In this document: positions 8,027-16,794 of the stretch, one piece after another
Position numbering within the stretch: the first letter of the stretch is position 1
Layout: every line of letters starts with the position of its first letter
From: Pseudomonas putida
Lineage (GTDB): Bacteria > Pseudomonadota > Gammaproteobacteria > Pseudomonadales > Pseudomonadaceae
Reading direction: 5' to 3'
Assembly: GCF_028682475.1 (NCBI RefSeq)
Contig: NZ_JANHLE010000020.1
Location: 1 to 64,000, forward strand
DNA length: 64,000 bases
Position numbers and translations under genes: made by a program
The notes under the pieces: generated by a model
Database searches by the model: none
What the model saw: the letters and a program-made list of their open reading frames with translations, nothing else
What the model was told of the DNA's origin: nothing

Positions 8027-9946
8027 TTAGCTGTCGAGTTCGGCCCAGCGCTCCACCAGCACATCCAGTTCGGCCTGCATCTGCTCCAGGCGCGCCAGTA
8101 CGGCGGAAGTCTGGTCGATCGGGCGCTGGTAGAAGGCTGGGTCGGAAATTTCTTCCTGCACCGCTGCCATCTTCTGCTCCAGTTCGTCGATCTGGCCCGG
8201 CAAGGCTTCCAGCTCGCGCTGCAGCTTGTAGCTGAGCTTTTTCTTCGGCGCCTCGGCGACCGGTGCTGCTGCCGGCGCCGGAGCAACGGCTTCAACCACC
8301 GCCGTGTTCAGCTCCGACTTGCCCGACTTGCTCTCGGTAACGCCCAGCAATTTTGGCGAGCCACCCTGACGAATCCAGTCCTGGTAACCACCGACGTACT
8401 CGCGCACCTTGCCCTCGCCCTCGAAGACCAGGGTGCTGGTGACCACGTTGTCGAGGAAGGCCCGGTCGTGGCTGACCATCAGCACGGTGCCCTTGAACGC
8501 CGACAGCACTTCTTCGAGCAGTTCGAGGGTTTCCACGTCGAGGTCGTTGGTCGGTTCGTCGAGCACCAGCAGGTTGGCCGGCTTGCTGAACAGTTTGGCC
8601 AGCAGCAAGCGCGCACGCTCACCACCGGACAGCGCCTTGACCGGCGTGCGGGCACGCTGCGGGCTGAACAGGAAGTCGCCCAGATAGCTGAGGACGTGAC
8701 GGTTCTGGCCGTCGATCTCGATGAAGTCGCGACCTTCGGAGAGGTTGTCGATGACGGTCTTTTCCAGGTCCAGCTGATGGCGCAGCTGGTCGAAATAGGC
8801 CACTTCCAGGCGGGTGCCGGACTCGACTTTACCGCTGGTAGGCTCAAGATCGCCAAGCATCAGTTTGAGCAAGGTGGTCTTGCCGGTACCGTTGGCGCCG
8901 AGCAGACCGATGCGGTCCTCGCGCTGCAGGACCATGGAGAAATCCTTGACCAGCTGCGGGCCGCCGGGATGGCTGAAGCTGACGTTTTCCAGGACCATCA
9001 CCTGCTTGCCGGATTTCTCCGCAACATCAAGCATGATATTGGCCTTGCCCTGACGCTCGCGGCGCTCGCCGCGCTCAACGCGCAGCGCCTTGAGAGCGCG
9101 CACGCGGCCTTCGTTACGGGTACGCCGGGCCTTGATACCCTGACGGATCCACACTTCTTCCTGGGCCAGCTTCTTGTCGAACAGCGCGTTGGCGGTTTCT
9201 TCAGCGGCCAGCGCGGCTTCCTTGTGCACCAGGAAGCTGGCGTAGTCACCGTTCCAGTCGATCAGGCCGCCACGGTCCAGCTCAAGGATGCGCGTGGCCA
9301 GGTTTTGCAGGAAGGAACGGTCGTGGGTGATGAACAACACGGCACCGCCAAAACCGCTGAGGGCTTCTTCAAGCCAGGCAATGGCACCGATGTCCAGGTG
9401 GTTGGTCGGTTCGTCGAGCAGCAACAGGTCGGGCTCGGACACCAGCGCCTGGGCCAGCAGCACGCGACGGCGCCAGCCACCGGAAAGCTCGGCCAGGGTC
9501 TTGTCGGCTGGCAGCTGCAGACGGCTCAGGGTACTGTCGACCAGTTGCTGCAGGCGCCAGCCATCACGCGCTTCCAGGTCGTGCTGGACGTGCATGAGCT
9601 TTTCCAGGTCGGCATCGCTGTGGATGTTCTGGCTCAGGTGGTGATATTCAGCCAGCAAGGCGCCGACACCGTCGAGGCCCTCGGCCACCACGTCGAACAC
9701 GGTACGACCGTCGGCCACCGGCAGTTCCTGCGGCAGCTCGCCAATCTTCAGCCCAGGGGCGCGCCAGACATCGCCGTCGTCAGGCTTCTGATCGCCCTTG
9801 ACCAGGCGCAGCATGCTCGACTTGCCGGTACCGTTACGGCCGATAATGCACACCCGCTCACCACGGGCGATCTGCCACGACACCTTGTCCAACAACGGCA
9901 TGGCGCCGAACGCAAGGGACACATCGCTTAATTTGAGCAGGGTCAT
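8027..9946 (-). CDS. uup: ABC-F family ATPase, Uup type
   Basis: A soluble 639-residue protein with two ABC ATPase cassettes and no membrane domain. Walker A motifs are GRNGTGKSSM and GANGTGKTTL. The signatures LSGGWRRR and LSGGERARLL, and Walker B motifs LLLLDEPTNHLD and LLVLDEPTNDLD, are all intact. The linker between cassettes is basic (ARRTRNEGRVRALKALR), and the C-terminal tail (LSYKLQRELEALPGQIDELE) is the coiled-coil domain of Uup. ABC-F proteins act on ribosomes or nucleic-acid substrates; Uup is linked to transposon excision and ribosome rescue. The start MTLLKLSD has GGAGAAG upstream; nine extra upstream codons are possible but unlikely. Confidence 0.94.
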   Translation of the reverse strand: MTLLKLSDVSLAFGAMPLLDKVSWQIARGERVCIIGRNGTGKSSMLRLVKGDQKPDDGDVWRAPGLKIGELPQELPVADGRTVFDVVAEGLDGVGALLAEYHHLSQNIHSDADLEKLMHVQHDLEARDGWRLQQLVDSTLSRLQLPADKTLAELSGGWRRRVLLAQALVSEPDLLLLDEPTNHLDIGAIAWLEEALSGFGGAVLFITHDRSFLQNLATRILELDRGGLIDWNGDYASFLVHKEAALAAEETANALFDKKLAQEEVWIRQGIKARRTRNEGRVRALKALRVERGERRERQGKANIMLDVAEKSGKQVMVLENVSFSHPGGPQLVKDFSMVLQREDRIGLLGANGTGKTTLLKLMLGDLEPTSGKVESGTRLEVAYFDQLRHQLDLEKTVIDNLSEGRDFIEIDGQNRHVLSYLGDFLFSPQRARTPVKALSGGERARLLLAKLFSKPANLLVLDEPTNDLDVETLELLEEVLSAFKGTVLMVSHDRAFLDNVVTSTLVFEGEGKVREYVGGYQDWIRQGGSPKLLGVTESKSGKSELNTAVVEAVAPAPAAAPVAEAPKKKLSYKLQRELEALPGQIDELEQKMAAVQEEISDPAFYQRPIDQTSAVLARLEQMQAELDVLVERWAELDS

Positions 9947-10167
9947 GATCTTCTCCAAAAACCGGGCGCGCATTCTACCCGACTTGAGCCCGCTTCACAT
10001 TAAGCAGGCGCGCCACCGGACAGATCCGACGACAGGCCGTGTGATTACAACTGGATACAAGCACAATGCTTTCATCCGCCTACGGCAAACGGCTAAGCTT
10101 AAGCAACGCAATCCCAACAGTGCTGGCTTCGCCGTCACTTTTCATGGTCAAACTGCCCGGAAGTCTC

Positions 10168-12096
10168 ATGCGCAGCCGCCTGTTAAATCTAGTTTCCTGC
10201 CTGCTTCTCTCGGCTTCTGCCGCCAGCGTCGCCCAGGCCACCGACATCACCGTGCAGCGCCAGTACTATGACGAGGCAAAACGCGCCCTGGCCAAAGGTG
10301 ACAAGGGTCCCTACCTGCGTTATGCGCAAGCATTGAGCGACTATCCGCTGACGCCTTATCTGGCCTATGACGAGCTGACCGCGCGTCTGAAAACCGCCAG
10401 TAATGCCGAGATCGAAAAATTCCTCGCCGCCCATGGCGACCTGCCCCAGGCCAACTGGATGAAATTGCGCTGGTTGCGCTGGCTGGCAGAGCGCGGCGAG
10501 TGGGAGACCTTCAGCCGTTACTACGACCCGAAGCTGAACTTCACCGAACTCGATTGCCTCAATGGCCAGCGCCAGCTGATTCAGGGCCAGCGCGCCGAAG
10601 GCTATGCCTCGGCAGAAAAGCTCTGGTTGGTGGGCAAGTCCCAGCCAGCCGCTTGCGACCCATTGTTCGACCGCTGGGCGGCCGAAGGCCAGCTCAGCGA
10701 GCAGAAACGCTGGCAGCGTACCAAGCTGGCGGCGCAAGCGCGCAACTATGCCTTGGCCAACAGCCTGACCAAAACCCTCACCACCCTCGCCCCGCAGGGT
10801 CGATTGCTGGTTGATGTGGCACAGAAACCACAACTGTTGAACCAGCCTGGACGCTTCGTACCCGTCAACGAGGCCATGTCCGACGTGGTCAGCCTCGGCC
10901 TGCGCCGCTTGGCACGCCAGGACCCAGAGCGGGCCATGAGCCTGCTGGACGACTATGCCAACCGCATGCATTTCTCCCGTGACGAGAAAGTCGCCATCGC
11001 CCGCGAAATCGGCCTGACCCTGGCCCGCCGCTACGACCCGCGCGCCCTGGACCTGATGACCCGCTACGACCCTGAGCTGCGCGACAACACCGTGACCGAA
11101 TGGCGTCTGCGCCTGTTGCTGCGTCTGGGCCGCTGGGAAGATGCCTACGAGCTGACCAAACGCCTGCCCCAGGACCTGGCCAGCAGCAACCGCTGGCGTT
11201 ACTGGCAAGCGCGCAGCCTTGAACTGGCGCAGCCACAGAACCCGCAGATCCCGCTGCTGTACAAAACCGTGGCACGCGAGCGTGACTTCTATGGCTTCCT
11301 CGCCGCCGATCGGGCGAAAACCCCGTACCAGCTGAACAACAAGCCATTGGTACTGAGCCATGCGGTGATGAACAAGGTGCGCAACACACCGGGTATCCGT
11401 CGCGCTCTGGAATTCCATGCCCGCGGCCAGATTGTCGATGGCCGCCGTGAGTGGTACCACGTCAGCCGCCACTTCAGCCGTGACGAAATGGTCGCCCAGG
11501 CGCGTCTGGCCTACGACATGCGCTGGTACTTCCCGGCAATCCGCACCATCAGCCAGGCGCAATACTGGGACGACCTGGATATCCGCTTCCCGATGGCCCA
11601 CCGCGATACCCTGGTGCGTGAAGCCAAGGTACGTGGCCTGCACTCGAGCTGGGTGTTTGCCATCACCCGCCAGGAAAGTGCGTTTATGGAGGACGCCCGC
11701 TCCAGCGTTGGCGCCAGCGGCCTGATGCAACTGATGCCGGCCACTGCCAAGGAGACTGCGCGCAAGTTCAGTATTCCACTGGCCTCCCCGGCCCAGGTGT
11801 TCAACCCGGACAAGAACATCCAGCTCGGTGCCGCGTACCTGAGCCAGGTGCACAGTCAGTTCAACGGCAACCGGGTGCTGGCTTCCGCGGCCTATAACGC
11901 GGGTCCGGGCCGTGTACGGCAATGGCTGCGTGGCGCCGACCACCTGAGCTTCGATGTCTGGGTGGAGTCGATCCCGTTTGATGAGACTCGTCAGTACGTG
12001 CAGAACGTGCTGTCCTACTCGGTAATCTACGGACAGAAGCTCAATTCGCCGCAGCCGCTGGTGGACTGGCATGAGCGCTATTTTGACGATCAGTAG
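10168..12096 (+). CDS. slt: Soluble lytic murein transglycosylase
   Basis: Cleaves peptidoglycan between MurNAc and GlcNAc, forming 1,6-anhydroMurNAc, in the periplasm. The product is 642 residues. The signal peptide is MRSRLLNLVSCLLLSASAAS with cleavage probably after AQA. A long alpha-helical U/L superhelix precedes the C-terminal lysozyme-like SLT domain. Catalytic Glu is in AITRQESAFMEDARS, followed by GASGLMQLMPATA and AYNAGPGRVRQW. GGAAG lies 7 bases before the chosen ATG; a longer frame upstream would spoil the signal peptide. A REPIN follows the stop codon. Confidence 0.95.
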   Translation: MRSRLLNLVSCLLLSASAASVAQATDITVQRQYYDEAKRALAKGDKGPYLRYAQALSDYPLTPYLAYDELTARLKTASNAEIEKFLAAHGDLPQANWMKLRWLRWLAERGEWETFSRYYDPKLNFTELDCLNGQRQLIQGQRAEGYASAEKLWLVGKSQPAACDPLFDRWAAEGQLSEQKRWQRTKLAAQARNYALANSLTKTLTTLAPQGRLLVDVAQKPQLLNQPGRFVPVNEAMSDVVSLGLRRLARQDPERAMSLLDDYANRMHFSRDEKVAIAREIGLTLARRYDPRALDLMTRYDPELRDNTVTEWRLRLLLRLGRWEDAYELTKRLPQDLASSNRWRYWQARSLELAQPQNPQIPLLYKTVARERDFYGFLAADRAKTPYQLNNKPLVLSHAVMNKVRNTPGIRRALEFHARGQIVDGRREWYHVSRHFSRDEMVAQARLAYDMRWYFPAIRTISQAQYWDDLDIRFPMAHRDTLVREAKVRGLHSSWVFAITRQESAFMEDARSSVGASGLMQLMPATAKETARKFSIPLASPAQVFNPDKNIQLGAAYLSQVHSQFNGNRVLASAAYNAGPGRVRQWLRGADHLSFDVWVESIPFDETRQYVQNVLSYSVIYGQKLNSPQPLVDWHERYFDDQ

Positions 12097-12106
12097 TTGA
12101 ATGCAG

Positions 12107-12170
12107 TCGCGGGGCAAGCCCGCTCCCACAGGGTGATATAGAGCCCGGTGGGAGCGGGCTTGCCCCGCGA
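12107..12170. repeat. REPIN between slt and the MOSC gene
   Basis: TCGCGGGGCAAGCCCGCTCC(CAC) at 12107-12129 is followed by its perfect inverse at 12148-12170. The pair lies between the 3' ends of two convergent genes and could fold in either transcript. The arm orientation is the reverse of that in the 6835-6905 copy. Confidence 0.92.
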
Positions 12171-12174
12171 TTTA

Positions 12175-12978
12175 TTACTCCAGCACCGTCACCGGCATCC
12201 CCACCTCAATCACCCCGCCACCATCAGCCACCAGGTTCTGCCCGAACAGCACATCCCCCTCCTTCTGCCGATAGGTTTTGAGTGTGGTCAGCGGCTCGCG
12301 ATCCGCACTGCGCTCGCCTGTCTGCGGATCGATGGTCGTCATGATGCAGCGTTCGCAAGGCTTGAGCACTCGAAACTCTACCTCGCCAATGCGGATGCGC
12401 TTCCAGCCATCTTCAGCAAAAGGCTCGGCACCCTCCACCACCAGATTAGGACGAAAGCGCTGCATCTCCAGCGGCCGGCCGAGCCGCTGCACCAGATCGT
12501 CGAGCGACGCCTGGCCAATCAGCAGTAAAGGGAATCCGTCGGCAAAGGCCACCCGATCATTGACTAGGCCATAACCGCCCGGCAGGAAACGGCTGCGCGC
12601 CTCAGGTACATAGACCAGGCGCACCTCCTTGCCGATAAACTCGCTGAGCCACTGCGCAGCGCCATCACCAGCATCCGGGACGCGAAAGGTGTCGCGCCAG
12701 ATCGTGACGCCGCGCAGATCGCTGTCCGCCTGCGGCACGCCAACCCGCAACGCAGGTCGCCCAGGCGCCTCCAGGGTCAGCTCGCCGTCAACGCCATACA
12801 ACGCCGTCAACTGGCTCATCTGCGGGTACGCGCGCTGAGTCAGGAAGCGGCCATTGTCGCGCTCTACAAGCATCCAGCGACGGTCGCCATCCAGTCCCAG
12901 CAGGCCCAGCGACGAGGTTTGCAGCGCCTCGCCGCGCGCGGACTTGAGCGGATATCGGTACAACGCACTCAATTGCAT
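12175..12978 (-). CDS. MOSC domain protein (YcbX-like, molybdenum cofactor sulfurase C-terminal type)
   Basis: A 267-residue protein with an N-terminal MOSC beta-barrel (LSALYRYPLKSARGE) and a C-terminal MOSC domain holding the conserved cysteine context KPCERCIMTTIDPQTG. Family members such as YcbX and mARC bind Moco and reduce N-hydroxylated compounds. Unlike E. coli YcbX there is no C-terminal ferredoxin domain, so a separate electron donor would be needed. GGACAGGTCACC upstream supports the chosen ATG. Molybdenum cofactor genes moeA/moaB lie 8 kb away in the same window. Confidence 0.88.
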   Translation of the reverse strand: MQLSALYRYPLKSARGEALQTSSLGLLGLDGDRRWMLVERDNGRFLTQRAYPQMSQLTALYGVDGELTLEAPGRPALRVGVPQADSDLRGVTIWRDTFRVPDAGDGAAQWLSEFIGKEVRLVYVPEARSRFLPGGYGLVNDRVAFADGFPLLLIGQASLDDLVQRLGRPLEMQRFRPNLVVEGAEPFAEDGWKRIRIGEVEFRVLKPCERCIMTTIDPQTGERSADREPLTTLKTYRQKEGDVLFGQNLVADGGGVIEVGMPVTVLE

Positions 12979-13024
12979 CGGTGACCTGTCCTTTTGCCGG
13001 TTCAAAGCCCTAGCTTATACCGAC

Positions 13025-13960
13025 TCAGGCTGTCGCTTCATCCAGCATCAAGCGTTGGCGAACAACATCGACCAGCTTGTCGGGCTGGAACTTGGAGAGG
13101 AAATTGTCACAACCGACCTTCTTCACCATCGACTCGTTGAAACTACCCGACAGCGAGGTGTGCAACACCACATGCAACGCACGCAGACGCGGGTCGTTAC
13201 GGATCTCGGTAGTTAAGCGGTAGCCGTCCATCTCCGGCATTTCGGCATCGGTGAAAATCATCAACAACTTCTCACACATGTCTTCGCCAGCGTCGGCCCA
13301 GCCTTTGAGCATGCGCAAGGCCTTGAGGCCATCACTGGCGACATGCATTTTCACCCCCAACTGAGACAAGGTGTCGCGCAACTGAGCCAAGGCCACCGTG
13401 GAATCGTCCACCAACAGCACCTCACGACCACGGGCACGCGCCAACACCGGGTCCTCCAGCTTGTCGCGCGAGACCTTGGCGCTGTAAGGCACAATTTCAG
13501 CCAGCACTTTCTCTACGTCGATGATCTCCACCAGTTGCTCGTCGACCTTGCTGATGGCCGTCAGGTAATGCTGACGACCGGCGCTGGTGGGCGGCGGCAT
13601 GATGGCTTCCCAGTTCATGTTGACGATGCGGTCGACCCCACCGACCAGGAACGCCTGCACCGAGCGGTTGTACTCGGTAACGATAATGGTGCTGCCAGGC
13701 CCCGGCGTAAGCGGGCGCATGCCGATCGCCTGGGACAGGTCGATCACTGGCAGTGTCTGCCCACGCAGGTTGACCACGCCACAGACGAACGCATGACGCT
13801 GTGGCATCAAGGTCAGCTTGGGCATCTGCAGCACCTCCTGAACCTTGAACACGTTGATCGCGAACAACTGCCGCCCGGCCAGGCGGAACATCAGGATTTC
13901 CAGGCGGTTCTCACCCACCAGCTGCGTTCTTTGGTCTACTGTGTCGAGAATGCCAGCCAT
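13025..13960 (-). CDS. cheV: Chemotaxis coupling/adaptation protein CheV
   Basis: A 311-residue fusion of a CheW-like adaptor (about 15-160) and a response-regulator receiver domain (about 178-305). The phosphoacceptor Asp is D238 in MIFTDAEMPEMDG, with the acidic pair in LLVDDSTVA. CheV links receptors to CheA and provides phosphorylation-dependent adaptation. GGGGG lies 8 bases before the ATG. A FliA-type promoter sits 45 bases upstream, which fits co-expression with flagellar class IV genes. It is divergent from the Hpt-like gene at 14307. Confidence 0.95.
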   Translation of the reverse strand: MAGILDTVDQRTQLVGENRLEILMFRLAGRQLFAINVFKVQEVLQMPKLTLMPQRHAFVCGVVNLRGQTLPVIDLSQAIGMRPLTPGPGSTIIVTEYNRSVQAFLVGGVDRIVNMNWEAIMPPPTSAGRQHYLTAISKVDEQLVEIIDVEKVLAEIVPYSAKVSRDKLEDPVLARARGREVLLVDDSTVALAQLRDTLSQLGVKMHVASDGLKALRMLKGWADAGEDMCEKLLMIFTDAEMPEMDGYRLTTEIRNDPRLRALHVVLHTSLSGSFNESMVKKVGCDNFLSKFQPDKLVDVVRQRLMLDEATA

Positions 13961-14280
13961 TAAAGAACCCCCAGGCTTGTTCCAAGAAATGAACCCATTG
14001 GCTCTGTATCGGCCAGATCAGGCACAGCTTGACCCCCTGAAGAAAATGCTCAGCCGGTCATTGATGTCATTTTAACATCATGCTTTACTGCGCTCAGCCC
14101 CTTCCTGTCGTAAACACCCGCAAAGGGTCGTAAACACACCACCTCATCAGGGAAACCCCTAGTAGCAATCGGGTGAGACCTGATGTTCGCGATATCCATT
14201 AGCCATTAATGTGACGCCATTCTCATTGCATGAACGGAGTCAGGCTTTTGTCAGCGATCGCCTCGTTGTGGCCAGCCCCT
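13961..14280. other. Intergenic region between cheV and the Hpt-like gene
   Basis: Divergent control region of about 320 bases. It contains the cheV FliA promoter and, around 14063-14081, a small inverted repeat (GATGT/ACATC). No convincing coding frame is seen. Confidence 0.6.
14006..14032 (-). promoter_or_regulatory. FliA (sigma-28) type promoter of cheV
   Basis: On the minus strand TCAAGCTG, an 11-base spacer, then GCCGATAC. The consensus is TAAAGTTT-N11-GCCGATAA, so the -10 box matches 7 of 8 bases and the spacing is exact. Confidence 0.75.
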
Positions 14281-14303
14281 GCTCCAGCCCTTTGTGCTGG
14301 AGC
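14281..14303 (+). promoter_or_regulatory. Hairpin that would sequester the ribosome binding site
   Basis: GCTCCAGC and GCTGGAGC form a perfect 8-bp stem with a 7-base loop. The right arm contains the GGAG Shine-Dalgarno sequence, 3 bases before the double ATG at 14307. Confidence 0.6.
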
Positions 14304-14306
14304 CAA

Positions 14307-14801
14307 ATGATGGCTAACGAATCACTGAACAGCTGCGCCCTGCAGGATTTTCTGGTGGACGCCCAGGTCTTGCTGACCCAGGCCGAGGAGTGCCTGCAGC
14401 ACCTGGAACTGATCGACAACGATCCGGATGCCTGCCACTGCCTCAACGACACCTTGGCCACGCTAGTGACTCGCGCCCACGCCTTGGGGCTCCTGGAAGT
14501 GGCCAGTTACAGCCAGCAGCTGCAACATTTGCTGGAAACTGCGCACAACCCTTCGCGCCTGCCTGGCAGTGCCTTGCCGGCGCTGGAAGAATGCCTGACC
14601 CTGCTGGCCTGGCAACTGGAGCTGGTTGATCCGCACACAGGCCGCCTGAGCCTGGATACCGATGAACAGATGCTGCTGCTGGATAACCTGGCAGCCGCCT
14701 TGAACACTGGTTGCGCTTCCTGCCACTCAAGCATGACCCCCTGCGACCATCCACCGCACTTACCGCGAAAGGCAACTGGACGCCAAACTACGGGCAACTA
14801 A
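14307..14801 (+). CDS. Hpt-like protein lacking the phosphoacceptor histidine
   Basis: A 164-residue, mostly helical acidic protein, with no signal peptide. The stretch LNDTLATLVTRAHALGLLEV resembles the HPt/CheA P1 helix (HTLKG-x5-GL), but the His position reads Ala and the Lys-Gly pair is lost. If the alignment is right it cannot carry phosphate and may be a decoy or adaptor. The C-terminus has a CASC pair followed by a low-complexity tail. Two adjacent ATG codons follow GGAG; the stem at 14281-14303 buries that site. It lies between cheV and a NarL-type kinase, so a signalling role is inferred from context only. Confidence 0.6.
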   Translation: MMANESLNSCALQDFLVDAQVLLTQAEECLQHLELIDNDPDACHCLNDTLATLVTRAHALGLLEVASYSQQLQHLLETAHNPSRLPGSALPALEECLTLLAWQLELVDPHTGRLSLDTDEQMLLLDNLAAALNTGCASCHSSMTPCDHPPHLPRKATGRQTTGN

Positions 14802-15247
14802 AGGGTCATCGACAAAGATCCAGCAGCAGGTGCTTACAGTGCTCCGCGCTACACACTAAACAATAACTTTTCCTGCTTGCCGATCATTCTGCAGTCGTTT
14901 GCACAACTGCAGTCTTACTTTATCTCGTGGGCGCATTATGCCTTATAAAGTAGTGGCAAAGTGCTAGACCCGAACGCACAACGGCCCCCTGTATCAGCCC
15001 GTAAAATCTGACGTTTCAGACAGTTATCAGAGTTCGCCACCCTTGGGACCTGAAGTGATACCATGCGCGCATTGAAGGTTAGCCAGACCTTGGCCGATCA
15101 CACCTTCAACGGTTTTTCTCTTGGCACAGGTATTCATTACTGCGCCTGGCGCCGACATATAAGTAATGTTGAAGGCAACACGACAACGCCTCTAAGTTTG
15201 ACCTGTTCAAGGCTTTCTTCAGCGATATTTCAGTGGCTTCATTTTCT
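14802..15247. other. Intergenic region before the NarL-type kinase
   Basis: About 445 bases with lower GC than the flanks. CTGCAGT occurs twice as a direct repeat (14889-14895 and 14907-14913), 18 bases start to start, with TTTGCACAA between, which is the sort of layout an operator has. An A/T-rich TTATGCCTTATAAAG near 14937-14951 may hold a -10 box. A frame at 15063-15311 is probably not a gene. Confidence 0.4.
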
Positions 15248-16138
15248 ATGCTCTCAAGCCTCACTAGATTCAAGCTCTGGCGCCCCGGGGCCGCTCTACT
15301 GCGCGGGCTGACCGCGCTCCTGTGCCTGGCCTCGATCATCGCCAACCTGGCGTTGTACCTCCACGCGCTGCCGATGCCGGCCAGTGTGCTGATCCTGCAC
15401 ATCGTTGCGATGCTGAGCATTGGCTGGCACCTGCGCCGCTGGGCACGGTCGATTGCCCTGCGTCCGGCAGAACTAGCCGATCGCCTGCTCAAGGTACAGG
15501 AGAGCGAGCGTCAACGCCTGAGCCGGGAGCTGCACGACGATATCGGCCAACTGCTGACAGCCGCTAAACTCCAGGCCGACTGGCTGCAACGCCGTGTTCC
15601 AGATGACCTGCGGGATCACTGCAGCACCCTGCGCAGCACCCTGGACGACACTCTGGCCAATGTCCGCGATGTCTCGGCCATTCTCAACCCGCGCCAGCTG
15701 TCCAGCCTGGGACTGGAGGCGAGTTTGCGCGCACACTTGCTGCGTACGCTGGAAAACACCAATGTGCACTGGAGCCTTGAGTGTCACCAGCGTCTGGGCG
15801 GGATACCTGAAGAGATGGCCATCGCAGCCTTTCGCATCACCCAGGAAGCGGTCACCAACATGCTTCGTCATGCCAGCGCGCACAATCTGGTTGTCTGCAT
15901 TCAGCGCCAGCCTGAAGGCCTGAGCTTGTCGATCAGCGACGACGGCCTGGGTTTCCTGCCCGCCAGCAATCCTGCAGATGAAGGACAATGCGGCATGGCC
16001 GGCATGCTTGAGCGTGCCGCACTGCTTGATGGCACACTGTCAGTCAGCAGTCAGCCCGGCAAAGGCACCCGAATCGATGCCCTGTTCCCCTGGCCTCCAC
16101 GCACCCTTGAACGCGCCAAGAAAAATAACGCCCCATGA
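15248..16138 (+). CDS. NarL-family sensor histidine kinase
   Basis: A compact 296-residue kinase. Two hydrophobic helices (about 17-40 and 45-62) form a membrane module with almost no periplasmic loop. A HisKA_3 dimerisation domain carries the phosphoacceptor H96 in ERQRLSRELHDDIGQL. The HATPase domain has FRITQEAVTNMLRHA and ISDDGLGF. It overlaps the following regulator gene by 4 bases (ATGA), so the pair is translationally coupled. The signal is unknown; the lack of a sensor domain suggests membrane or interaction-based sensing, possibly with the adjacent Hpt-like protein. The ATG at 15248 was chosen over GTG at 15233; neither has a strong ribosome site. Confidence 0.85.
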   Translation: MLSSLTRFKLWRPGAALLRGLTALLCLASIIANLALYLHALPMPASVLILHIVAMLSIGWHLRRWARSIALRPAELADRLLKVQESERQRLSRELHDDIGQLLTAAKLQADWLQRRVPDDLRDHCSTLRSTLDDTLANVRDVSAILNPRQLSSLGLEASLRAHLLRTLENTNVHWSLECHQRLGGIPEEMAIAAFRITQEAVTNMLRHASAHNLVVCIQRQPEGLSLSISDDGLGFLPASNPADEGQCGMAGMLERAALLDGTLSVSSQPGKGTRIDALFPWPPRTLERAKKNNAP

Positions 16139-16794
16139 CCTGTAAATTGCTGTTGGTAGATGACCATTCACTGATTCGCGCCGGGGTTCGCGCCCTGGTC
16201 TCGGATATACCCGGATACACCGTGGTAGGTGAAGGCAATGATGGCAGTCAGGTGGCCGAACTGGTACTGCAGCTGGATCCGGATATTGTCCTGCTGGACA
16301 TTTCGATGCGCGCGACCAATGGCCTGGACGCCCTTGCCCAGCTAGGCTCCAGCGGCTGTCGTAGCAAAGTGCTGATCCTGTCAATGCACACTGACCCCGA
16401 ACTGATCATGCAGGCCCTGGAAAGTGGCGCCCATGGCTACCTGCTCAAGGACACCACTGCCACCGAACTGGAGCAAGCCCTGGCTGCACTGCGCAACGGC
16501 GAGCGCTACCTGAGCCCGGCGATAGCCCACACCGTGATCAATCAGGCCCTGCTGCGGACCCAGAGCGCCAAGGCACCGGCCTCGGAAAACCACAATCTGA
16601 CGGCCCGCCAACTGGAAATCCTGCGCTTGATCGTGCGCGGCAAATCCACCCGCGAAATTGCTAACGGCCTGGGCTTGAGCATCAAGACCGTGGAGACCCA
16701 CCGTTCACAAATCATGAAACGCCTGCAGATCTACGACGTCGCCGGCCTGGTTCTGTTTGCCGTGCGCGAGCAGATCATCAGCCTCGACGACTGA
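16135..16794 (+). CDS. NarL/LuxR-type response regulator
   Basis: A 219-residue regulator with an N-terminal receiver (acidic pair in LLVDDHS, phosphoacceptor D55 in IVLLDISM) and a C-terminal LuxR HTH (LTARQLEILRLIVRGKSTRE and KTVETHRSQIMKRL). It is the partner of the kinase it overlaps. Its targets cannot be read from this window. Its 3' end overlaps the convergent yegS gene by 17 bases, so there is no room for a separate terminator. Confidence 0.92.
   Translation: MTCKLLLVDDHSLIRAGVRALVSDIPGYTVVGEGNDGSQVAELVLQLDPDIVLLDISMRATNGLDALAQLGSSGCRSKVLILSMHTDPELIMQALESGAHGYLLKDTTATELEQALAALRNGERYLSPAIAHTVINQALLRTQSAKAPASENHNLTARQLEILRLIVRGKSTREIANGLGLSIKTVETHRSQIMKRLQIYDVAGLVLFAVREQIISLDD

Noticed and set aside
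10189..12129. A 646-codon frame opposite slt
   Set aside because: Antisense shadow; the signal peptide and SLT motifs support the plus-strand gene.
15063..15311. An 82-codon frame before the NarL-type kinase
   Set aside because: Poor ribosome site, overlaps the kinase start out of frame, no recognisable sequence character.
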